Assembly (NCBI GenBank): GCA_945869355.1
Contig: CAMBPA010000031.1
Coordinates: 1-9,404, forward strand
Reading direction: 5' to 3'
Origin: Bordetella parapertussis
Lineage (GTDB): Bacteria; Pseudomonadota; Gammaproteobacteria; Burkholderiales; Burkholderiaceae_B
Length of the DNA stretch: 9,404 bases
Shown: in pieces, positions 1 through 6,007 of the stretch
How positions within the stretch are numbered: the first letter of the stretch is position 1
Layout: the number at the start of each line of letters is the position of its first letter
Made by a program: the position numbers and the translations under genes
The notes under the pieces: generated by a model
The model's input: the letters and a program-made list of their open reading frames with translations, nothing else
The model's database searches: none
What the model was told of the DNA's origin: nothing

Positions 1-1090
1 GGTACTCGATGGCTATGGCAGCGCACAAGATGATCGCACCATTCAATCCCTCTTGCGTGCTGTCGGTGCGCAGTGTCGGATTTACCGACCCGAGCCTAAA
101 TATTTAAGCGTTCAATCGTTTGATTTTTTGCGTCTGCGCCGCATGCATCGCAAGACGACTCTGGTAGATAGTCATCTCGCGTTTATCGGTGGCATCAATA
201 TCGAGGATGATTACTCTGGTTTGTCTGAACAAGAACTGCTCGCAAGTCGAGAACCGAAAGAACCGCGTTTTGACTATGCCGTGCGGCTGACTGGCCCGCT
301 TGCAATCGAACTGATGCGCGCCCAAGATTTGCTATGGCTGCAAATTGGCTGGCCCTTATCTAACGAAGCGTTGTACGACGACACATCAGTCAAGGCTCCC
401 GTCACGATCAAACAGTGGAAGCGCAAGCATGTACGCCATTTGCGTCTGCGGCTACTGCGCTTTAAACATACCGCTTATGCGCGCAACCACTTGCCGCACG
501 CACACCACGGCACGGTGCGTGCCGCTCTGGTGCTGCGCGATAACCTGCGTTACCGCCGCACGATTGAAGCGGCCTACTTTGCACATATTGCAGCAGCACG
601 CCATGAGATCGTGATCGCCAATGCCTATTTCTTACCGGGACATAAATTACGTCGCGCACTGATCGATGCGGCGGCACGGGGAGTGCGTGTGCGGCTGCTC
701 TTGCAAGGCAAAATCGAATATCGGATGCAGTACCATGCGACGCGCTGGATTTATCAGCAATTTTTGAAACATGGCATCGCTATCTATGAATACTTGCCGA
801 GCTATCTGCATGCCAAGGTCGCCGTGATTGATAGCGTGTCTATCGTAGGCTCATCTAATCTGGATCCGTTCAGCCTACTACTCGCACGCGAAACCAACAT
901 CGTTATAGATGATGCGGCCTTTACTGCCACCCTGACCCACTCATTGGAAAAAGCCTTTGCCCAAGGCAGCCAAATCGTTGAACCCTCGCTCTATCACGAG
1001 CGCTCTTGGTTCGCACGCGCGACAGATGCCTGCGCCTACGTCTTACTACGCACTGGCGTGGCGCTGTCGGGCAAGGGCGCGCAGTATTAA
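1..1090 (+). CDS. clsB: Cardiolipin synthase B-like phospholipase D family protein (5' end missing)
   Basis: This membrane-associated enzyme of the phospholipase D superfamily is expected to join phosphatidyl groups to make cardiolipin. The reading frame is open from base 2 at the left edge, so the true start lies outside the window. The first visible residues (VLDGYGS) already match the family, so the TTG at 53 is not a start. Two HKD motifs are present: HRKTTLVD at 146-169, followed by GGIN, and HAKVAVID at 809-832, followed by GSSNLDPFS. The block RDNLRYRR and the run IANAYFLPG also fit ClsB-type proteins. Between the two halves, around 410-500, lies a linker rich in Arg, Lys and His. The second HKD motif has only five residues between its Asp and GSSN, where the family pattern has six. 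The gene converges on the EEP gene 13 bases downstream. The superfamily is certain; ClsB rather than another Cls subtype is likely, from the GSSNLDPFS and ARETN context. Confidence 0.88.
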   Translation, partial: VLDGYGSAQDDRTIQSLLRAVGAQCRIYRPEPKYLSVQSFDFLRLRRMHRKTTLVDSHLAFIGGINIEDDYSGLSEQELLASREPKEPRFDYAVRLTGPLAIELMRAQDLLWLQIGWPLSNEALYDDTSVKAPVTIKQWKRKHVRHLRLRLLRFKHTAYARNHLPHAHHGTVRAALVLRDNLRYRRTIEAAYFAHIAAARHEIVIANAYFLPGHKLRRALIDAAARGVRVRLLLQGKIEYRMQYHATRWIYQQFLKHGIAIYEYLPSYLHAKVAVIDSVSIVGSSNLDPFSLLLARETNIVIDDAAFTATLTHSLEKAFAQGSQIVEPSLYHERSWFARATDACAYVLLRTGVALSGKGAQY

Positions 1091-1107
1091 ACGTGCGCAC
1101 TGTTTAA
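1087..1107. repeat. Palindrome spanning both convergent stop codons
   Basis: The arms TTAAAC (1087-1092) and GTTTAA (1102-1107) flank the self-complementary GTGCGCAC (1093-1100), with one unpaired T at 1101. The clsB stop (1088-1090) lies in the left arm and the EEP stop (1104-1106, reverse complement) lies in the right arm. As RNA it could fold on either strand as an eight-pair stem with a GCGC loop and one bulge. No T-run follows on either side, so it is not a standard intrinsic terminator. It may still act as a short two-way transcript end. Confidence 0.5.
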
Positions 1108-1979
1108 GGTAACTCTAGCTCAGCAAAAATCGGCGCATGATCTGACAGTTGTGACCACGGACGCCCACGCAATACTTTTGCGCTACGCACGGCGAAGCCA
1201 CGCTGATAAATACGATCGAGTCTGAGCAAGGGAAACGCGGACGGAAACGTACGCGGTGGCGGCAAGGCGCTTTGCGCCCCCTGTGTAGAAAGCTGATTCA
1301 CTCGCACGTATTGGCGACGAAAAATTCCGGCGCGTATTTGCTCTGCTGTTTCCCCTCGCCAAATACCGCGTAACTGATGAAGGGATTCACGAAACTTTGG
1401 CAGCATGCCCTGAGTGCGGGGTGAATGGGCGAACACCTCGTACACACCGAGCTGCTCCACAAAGAAGGGTGCTAGGCGATCTTTCCAGTCGTTGAAGTCA
1501 CCTGCGATCAACATCGGCGCGCCGTCAGGAACCATGCGCTTAATGCGTTCGGCCATCACTTCGATCTGCCGGATCCGCCCCCCTGCAAATAAGCCCAAAT
1601 GCACGACAAAACAGTGCACCTCGCGCCCACCGACATCAATCACGCCATGCAGCAGGCCGCGCTGCTCAAGTTTGTGATCAGAAATATCCTGATTCTCGTA
1701 GTTAAGAATCGGGTGACTGGAGAGCAAGGCGTTGCCATGGTCGGTTTTGCTACGAATCGCATTACCCCCGTAGGCACAATCCATATGCAAGGCGGCCGCA
1801 AGTGATTCGTGCTGTGCGGTGAGGCGCGCGTAGCGATCGTTGCGCCCCTGCACTTCTTGTAAAAACAACAGATCTGTTCGCAAACCATGCAGGCCGAGGC
1901 GTAGCGCACCCATCGAATCGCGTCCGGAGAGCGAACGTCCTTTATGAATGTTATAGCTAACGATGCGCAGAAGTGACAT
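1104..1979 (-). CDS. Endonuclease/exonuclease/phosphatase (EEP) family protein, YbhP-like
   Basis: This is a metal-dependent hydrolase of the EEP (DNase I / exonuclease III-like) fold; the substrate is unknown. The 291 residues carry the family's active-site set in order: SYNIHKG with Asn10, LQEV with Glu42, HGNALLS at 81-87, VVHLG with His127, GDFNDW with Asp161 and Asn163, RLDRIY with Asp255, and SDHAPI with Asp280 and His281. All catalytic positions appear intact. In E. coli the relative ybhP sits beside clsB (ybhO). Here a clsB-like gene is also adjacent but points the other way. The protein is longer than YbhP (about 250 residues as I recall), mostly because of an extra stretch around residues 190-241 before RTFPS. 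The ATG start has no good Shine-Dalgarno match and lies 41 bases after the aspS stop, so it is probably translated from the aspS transcript. No signal peptide is seen. A role in lipid or nucleotide phosphate hydrolysis would be a guess from context. Confidence 0.9.
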   Translation of the reverse strand: MSLLRIVSYNIHKGRSLSGRDSMGALRLGLHGLRTDLLFLQEVQGRNDRYARLTAQHESLAAALHMDCAYGGNAIRSKTDHGNALLSSHPILNYENQDISDHKLEQRGLLHGVIDVGGREVHCFVVHLGLFAGGRIRQIEVMAERIKRMVPDGAPMLIAGDFNDWKDRLAPFFVEQLGVYEVFAHSPRTQGMLPKFRESLHQLRGIWRGETAEQIRAGIFRRQYVRVNQLSTQGAQSALPPPRTFPSAFPLLRLDRIYQRGFAVRSAKVLRGRPWSQLSDHAPIFAELELP

Positions 1980-1991
1980 GGGGGTTAGGGC

Positions 1992-2019
1992 GGGTCAACA
2001 GACCCACCCTGCCTGTGGG
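1992..2019. repeat. Two overlapping, mutually exclusive small hairpins between aspS and the EEP gene
   Basis: GGGTC (1992-1996) pairs with GACCC (2001-2005) across a four-base loop. CCCAC (2003-2007) pairs with GTGGG (2015-2019) across seven bases. The two share bases 2003-2005, so only one can form at a time. They fill most of the 41-base gap between the aspS stop and the EEP start. No T-run follows, so neither looks like a terminator. They may affect read-through or message stability, or may be chance. Confidence 0.35.
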
Positions 2020-2020
2020 C

Positions 2021-3817
2021 TTACGGCTGTTTGATTTCTGCTTGACGCAAGCGGATATGCAGTTCGCGCAATTGTTTCTCGTCGACGGGCGAAGGGGCTT
2101 GGGTAAGCAAGCACTGTGCACGCTGTGTCTTGGGGAAAGCAATCACATCACGAATCGATTCGGCACCGGTCATCATGGTGACGATGCGGTCCAAACCAAA
2201 CGCGATACCCCCATGCGGAGGCGCGCCATACTGCAAGGCATCGAGCAAGAAGCCAAACTTGAGCTGCGCTTCTTCGGCATCAATCTTCAAGGCACGGAAT
2301 ACTTTGCTCTGCACTTCTTCGCGATGAATACGAACCGAACCACCGCCGATCTCCCAGCCGTTCAAGACCATATCGTAGGCTTTTGCGATCGCCTTTGACG
2401 GGTCGGTGTCCAAGAGATCTTCGTGACCATCTTTGGGGCTGGTAAACGGGTGGTGCGCCGCGACGTAACGGTCGGCTTCTTCGTCGTATTCGAACATGGG
2501 GAAGTCAACGACCCACAAAGGCTTCCAGACGTTCTCGAACAAACCATTGGCACGACCAAATTCGCTGTGGCCGATTTTGACGCGCAAGGCGCCAATCGCA
2601 TCGTTCACAACCTTGACGCGATCCGCACCAAAGAAAATTAGATCGCCGTCTTGTGCGCCGGTGCGCTTAATCATTTCCGCAAGCGCAGCGTCGTGCAGAT
2701 TCTTCACGATGGGCGACTGCAAGCCATCGCGGCCCTTCGCCACTTCGTTGACCTTGATCCAGGCCAACCCTTTTGCGCCGTAGATCGCGACAAACTTGGT
2801 GTAGTTGTCGATTTCGCTACGCGAGATCGAACCACCTAGTGGCACACGCAAAGCTACAACACGACTGCCTTCGGTGGTAGCGGCTTGGGCAAAGACTTTG
2901 AAATCGACATCTTTCATGACGTCGGTTAAGTCGGTGAACTCAAGCTTGACGCGCAGATCAGGTTTGTCTGACCCGTACAGACGCATCGCTTCGCTGTAAG
3001 GCATGATCGGAAAGGTCTCAGCGAGATCAACGTTTTGTACGGCTTTGAACACGTGGCGAATCATCGACTCGAAGATCGCACGGATTTCTGTTTCGTTCAG
3101 GAAGGAAGTTTCGCAATCGATCTGGGTGAATTCAGGCTGACGATCGGCACGCAAGTCTTCATCGCGGAAACACTTTGTGATCTGGTAGTAACGATCAAAG
3201 CCCGACACCATCAACATCTGTTTAAAGAGCTGTGGCGACTGGGGCAAAGCAAAAAACTCACCGGCGTTGACGCGTGACGGTACAAGGTAGTCGCGCGCGC
3301 CTTCGGGTGTACTCTTAGTGAGCATGGGGGTTTCGATATCGATAAAGCCGAGGTCATCCAGAAACTTACGCACTTCGATCGATACGCGATAGCGCAACAT
3401 CATGTTGCGTTGCATCTGACCACGGCGCAAATCCAGCACTCGGTGGGTCAGACGTGTGGTCTCGGACAGGTTTTCGTCATCGAGCTGGAAGGGTGGGGTC
3501 ACTGAGGGGTTGAGGATCTCAACTTCGCGGCAGAGAATTTCGATTTCACCAGACGCCAAGTCGCTGTTGCTTGTACCTGCAGGACGCTCGCGCACCAGAC
3601 CGGTTACACGAATACAAAATTCATTACGCAGGCGCTCCGCCGTCGCAAAGCCTTCGGCATTATCTGGATCGAACACAATCTGCGCCAGACCGGCGCGATC
3701 GCGCATGTCGATAAAAATGACGCCGCCATGATCACGACGACGATGTACCCAGCCAAAAAGGGTAACGGTTTGACCGAGATGGTCACGACAAACCTGGCCG
3801 GTGTAGCAGGTACGCAT
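2021..3817 (-). CDS. aspS: Aspartate--tRNA ligase (AspRS), probably non-discriminating
   Basis: This cytosolic class II synthetase attaches aspartate to tRNA-Asp. The 598 residues match the bacterial form (E. coli about 590). The order is an N-terminal anticodon-binding OB fold (about 1-105), the catalytic core, the bacterial GAD insertion (about 285-420), and the end of the core. Motif 1 is GFIDIETPM (157-165), motif 2 is [15 protein letters not shown] (217-231), and motif 3 is GIAFGLDRI (537-545). ATPEGARD-like and PQSPQLFKQ segments are present. His30 (RRRDHGG) and Gly81 (RPAGTSN) match the residues described for the Pseudomonas aeruginosa enzyme, which charges both tRNA-Asp and tRNA-Asn. 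E. coli has Leu at the first site. If so, the cell should carry GatCAB. The ATG is preceded by GGAG at a suitable distance (reverse complement of 3821-3826). The 68-base gap upstream is the widest in the cluster and could hold a secondary promoter, though I find no convincing -35/-10 pair. Confidence 0.98.
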   Translation of the reverse strand: MRTCYTGQVCRDHLGQTVTLFGWVHRRRDHGGVIFIDMRDRAGLAQIVFDPDNAEGFATAERLRNEFCIRVTGLVRERPAGTSNSDLASGEIEILCREVEILNPSVTPPFQLDDENLSETTRLTHRVLDLRRGQMQRNMMLRYRVSIEVRKFLDDLGFIDIETPMLTKSTPEGARDYLVPSRVNAGEFFALPQSPQLFKQMLMVSGFDRYYQITKCFRDEDLRADRQPEFTQIDCETSFLNETEIRAIFESMIRHVFKAVQNVDLAETFPIMPYSEAMRLYGSDKPDLRVKLEFTDLTDVMKDVDFKVFAQAATTEGSRVVALRVPLGGSISRSEIDNYTKFVAIYGAKGLAWIKVNEVAKGRDGLQSPIVKNLHDAALAEMIKRTGAQDGDLIFFGADRVKVVNDAIGALRVKIGHSEFGRANGLFENVWKPLWVVDFPMFEYDEEADRYVAAHHPFTSPKDGHEDLLDTDPSKAIAKAYDMVLNGWEIGGGSVRIHREEVQSKVFRALKIDAEEAQLKFGFLLDALQYGAPPHGGIAFGLDRIVTMMTGAESIRDVIAFPKTQRAQCLLTQAPSPVDEKQLRELHIRLRQAEIKQP

Positions 3818-3885
3818 GCAAACTCCAAAAGATCGAGCGAAACAGATCTAACAAAAATTAATCGGATACTGAGACTTCAACAAAC

Positions 3886-4485
3886 TTATTGCTTGGGGAG
3901 GGCTGGCGCCACTACACCCATGGAAACAATGTACTTCAGCGCTGCATCAACCGACATATTGAGCGGTTTGATTTCGCTGCGCGGTACGATCAATAAAAAT
4001 CCGGCCGTCGGGTTTGGGGTGGTGGGTACAAACACACTGACATGCTCGCCAGGCAAGTGCTCGGCGACTTCACCGCCAGAGATACCAGTGAGAAAGCCTA
4101 TGGACCAGCAACCTGCGCGTGGATACTCAACCAGCACGGCCTGACGAAAGGCTTGGCCATTCGGTGCCAGCAAGGTGTCACTCACTTGCTTGACGGAAGT
4201 ATAGATAGAGCGCACAAGCGGGATGCGGCCCAGAACGGCTTCCCAGAAGCGCAAGACACTCCGGCCTAAAAAGTTAGCCGCAAAAATCCCGGTGACAAAC
4301 AGCACCACCAACACGACGACCACCCGAAAGCCAGGGATGTCTCGGCCAAACAAGGCCTGCGGAGACAAGAAACTTGGCACCACGCTTTCAAGCGTGTTGA
4401 CCAACACACTGAGCACCCAAACGGTAATCACCACGGGCGCCCAAACGAGCAGCCCTGTGATGAAGTATGTTTTGAAGGCGCGCAT
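3886..4485 (-). CDS. DUF502 family inner-membrane protein
   Basis: This is a small integral membrane protein of the DUF502 family, whose biochemical role is unknown. Plant COV1 proteins belong to the same family. The 199 residues have two membrane segments, about 8-30 and 54-76. The soluble part carries the conserved blocks IPLVRSIYTSVKQV (88-101), VFVPTTPNPTAGF (151-163) and SVDAALKYIVSMG (178-190). The length is usual for bacterial members. The start MRAFKTYFITGLL fits the family's opening, although no Shine-Dalgarno sequence is visible. It lies 20 bases after the FmdB-like stop, so translation may be coupled. Its place between an FmdB-like gene and aspS is common in Burkholderiales as I recall, and says little about function. 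Confidence 0.9.
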   Translation of the reverse strand: MRAFKTYFITGLLVWAPVVITVWVLSVLVNTLESVVPSFLSPQALFGRDIPGFRVVVVLVVLFVTGIFAANFLGRSVLRFWEAVLGRIPLVRSIYTSVKQVSDTLLAPNGQAFRQAVLVEYPRAGCWSIGFLTGISGGEVAEHLPGEHVSVFVPTTPNPTAGFLLIVPRSEIKPLNMSVDAALKYIVSMGVVAPALPKQ

Positions 4486-4505
4486 GATGTGGCGGGTGCG
4501 GCGGC

Positions 4506-4985
4506 TTAAGGCGCGCTGCTACCCGAGCTTGAGCCCGAGGAGCTGGAAGAGCTGGAGGCGGCAGGTGCAGCAGGTTTGCTGGCCGAGGCAGCGGTGTTTG
4601 AACTGTTGTTTGAACTGCTACTTGAGCTGCTATTTGCGCTGCTATTTGACGCGCCGTTTGAACCGCTCGCTGCCGCACTAGACGCAGCGCCTGAGCTGGC
4701 ATCGGAGGACGCTGACGCGCTGCTGCTATCGCCGGCGGCCGGCTTGGCATCCGCAGCCGTGGTGTCGGGGGCGACCTCGGCTTTCTTGGCTCCCGCGCTG
4801 CTGTTGTTACGAAAGTCGGTGACGTACCAGCCCGAGCCTTTAAGCTGGAAGCCCGCAGCGGTGACCTGCTTGGCGTAGGTCTCTTGATTGCACTGGGGAC
4901 AGACGGTTAAAGGCTTGTCAGAAATCTTTCGAAGCACGTCCTCGGCATGGCCGCAGGCGGTGCATTTGTAAGCGTAGATTGGCAC
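4506..4985 (-). CDS. FmdB-type zinc ribbon protein with long Ser/Ala-rich tail
   Basis: The N-terminal 60 residues form an FmdB-type zinc ribbon: MPIYAYKCTACGH with Cys8 and Cys11, then CPQC with Cys29 and Cys32, then GFQLKGSGWYVTDFRN. Members are annotated as putative regulatory proteins after FmdB of Methylophilus, but the actual role is not established. The family is noted for CxxC...CxxC followed by serine-rich sequence. Residues 61-159 here are low-complexity, mostly Ser and Ala, and predicted to be disordered. Part of the tail (107-130) repeats a four-residue xxSN-like unit coded by a 12-bp DNA repeat. The start codon is GTG at 4983-4985, chosen because MPIYAYKC is the family's usual beginning. 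Only a weak purine stretch (GAAGA) precedes it. This is the first gene of the four-gene minus-strand cluster. The ribbon is certain and the function is not. Confidence 0.9.
   Translation of the reverse strand: MPIYAYKCTACGHAEDVLRKISDKPLTVCPQCNQETYAKQVTAAGFQLKGSGWYVTDFRNNSSAGAKKAEVAPDTTAADAKPAAGDSSSASASSDASSGAASSAAASGSNGASNSSANSSSSSSSNNSSNTAASASKPAAPAASSSSSSSGSSSGSSAP
4596..4668. repeat. Six degenerate 12-bp tandem units within the FmdB-like tail
   Basis: On the plus strand the units are TTTGAACTGTTG, TTTGAACTGCTA, CTTGAGCTGCTA, TTTGCGCTGCTA, TTTGACGCGCCG and TTTGAACCGCTC, from 4597 to 4668. On the coding strand they give SGSN, GASN, SSAN, SSSS, SSSN and NSSN, residues 107-130. The 12-base period keeps the frame, so gain or loss of units would change tail length without breaking the gene. 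Confidence 0.75.
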
Positions 4986-5043
4986 GATCTTCTTTGAGGC
5001 AGAGAATTCAAGGGAAAGCTTTGTATTTTAACGGCTTTTTCGC

Positions 5044-5068
5044 TAATCCCTCGCGCCGGCGCGGATTA
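5044..5068. repeat. Inverted repeat at the end of the dehydrogenase gene
   Basis: TAATCC (5044-5049) pairs with GGATTA (5063-5068), and the latter contains the dehydrogenase stop codon on the minus strand. Inside is the perfect 12-base palindrome CGCGCCGGCGCG (5052-5063). In the minus-strand transcript this allows a GC-rich hairpin with a three-base bulge. It is followed by GCGAAAAAGCC rather than a T-run, so it is not a standard terminator. It may still end the TRAP/dehydrogenase transcript before the FmdB-like gene, which reads in the same direction 80 bases further on. Confidence 0.4.
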
Positions 5069-5992
5069 TGACGCTTTATTAGCGCCCTTTTTGTGTGGAA
5101 TGGCCTCGACCCCAGCCCACTGCTCAAACAGGCGGATCATGTTGGTAAAGTCGGCATCAGGCCCGAACTGGGCTTTGCTCATGTTGAGGACCTGGCCCAC
5201 CGCGTTACCAATCACCAGCGGCACGCCCAGGTGCTCGGCCTCGTCCAGACACAGGCGCGCGTCTTTATAAGACAGGGCGTTGGAAAACCCAAAATCAAAC
5301 GTGCGCGGCAAAATGTGCTTGGGCACCTTATCTTGCATGGCGCCACTGCGACCGCTGCTCACGCTAATGATTTCCATCATGATCTGGGGGTCCACACCTG
5401 CCTTGGCACCCAGCACCAGCATTTCGCAGCTAATGGCCATACACGCGACAGACGCAAGATTGTTAGCCACCTTGATCATTTGCGCTTGCCCAGGCGTGTC
5501 GCCACATAACAGGATGCGGCCGAGTTCTTTCATGACGGGCTCAAGTTCTGCCCGGGCCGCAGCGGGACCTGCGATCATGAGCGACAGCGTGCCTTTTTCT
5601 GCGCCGGCCACCCCACCACTCACGGGGCAATCCACCATCACCACCGGACGCGCTGCAGAGGCCAGTGCTTGATTCACTTCGGCAGAGGTCTTCGGACCCG
5701 TGGTGGACAGGTCGACAAATATTTTGATGCGCTTGCCATGCACGACCCCATCACCACCGACTGCAACCTGCTTGACGATGTTAGGTGTGGGGACGCTTGC
5801 AAAGACGATATCGGCTTGATCGGCCACATCGCGTGGCGTTTTTGCTGCGACCGCACCTTGTTTCACCAACGCGTCCACCGCGGCTGGTACGGGATCACAA
5901 ATAGTGACGGTGAAGCCCGCAGCCAGCAAGCGCTGCACCATCGGTGCACCCATGCGGCCCACGCCAACAAAGCCAAGTGAGGGTTTAGTCAT
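5066..5992 (-). CDS. NAD(P)-dependent beta-hydroxyacid dehydrogenase (3-hydroxyisobutyrate dehydrogenase / tartronate-semialdehyde reductase family)
   Basis: This cytosolic oxidoreductase interconverts a beta-hydroxyacid and its semialdehyde or ketone. The 308 residues fit the family's usual size of about 300. The Rossmann motif GVGRMG is at 10-15. The substrate-binding block DCPVSGG is at 121-127, followed by GAEKGTLSLMIAG. The catalytic segment is GDTPGQAQMIKVANN, with Lys174 and Asn178. A second conserved Lys lies at 243 in SYKDARL. The substrate block falls between the usual forms of 3-hydroxyisobutyrate dehydrogenase and tartronate-semialdehyde reductase, so the substrate is left open. 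The ATG has GGAG six bases upstream, inside the 15-base gap after the permease stop, which supports one operon. The likely job is to reduce or oxidise the compound imported by the adjoining TRAP system, or a product of it; this is inferred from position. Confidence 0.92.
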   Translation of the reverse strand: MTKPSLGFVGVGRMGAPMVQRLLAAGFTVTICDPVPAAVDALVKQGAVAAKTPRDVADQADIVFASVPTPNIVKQVAVGGDGVVHGKRIKIFVDLSTTGPKTSAEVNQALASAARPVVMVDCPVSGGVAGAEKGTLSLMIAGPAAARAELEPVMKELGRILLCGDTPGQAQMIKVANNLASVACMAISCEMLVLGAKAGVDPQIMMEIISVSSGRSGAMQDKVPKHILPRTFDFGFSNALSYKDARLCLDEAEHLGVPLVIGNAVGQVLNMSKAQFGPDADFTNMIRLFEQWAGVEAIPHKKGANKAS

Positions 5993-6007
5993 TGCAATCT
6001 CCAGTAA

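Noticed and set aside
53..55. TTG as the start of the cardiolipin synthase
   Set aside because: The frame is open to the window edge and the upstream residues match the family, so the gene begins outside the window.
1973..2398. Plus-strand frame of 141 residues opposite the 3' end of aspS
   Set aside because: It lies antisense to strongly conserved aspS motifs, and its composition is explained by that gene.
3728..4144. Plus-strand frame across the aspS-DUF502 gap
   Set aside because: Most of it is antisense to two well-supported genes and the product resembles no known family.
4388..4750. Minus-strand Ala/Pro/Gln-rich frame overlapping two genes
   Set aside because: It is an out-of-frame reading of the low-complexity tail running into the DUF502 gene, with no family features.
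4576..4878. Plus-strand open frame with a leucine-rich hydrophobic product opposite the FmdB-like tail
   Set aside because: It is the mirror of the Ser/Ala codon repeats and has no recognisable domain or ribosome site.
5025..5053. Promoter for the FmdB-like gene with TAAAAT as -10
   Set aside because: The hexamer 17 bases upstream (CGAGGG) bears no likeness to a -35, so I did not list it as a promoter.
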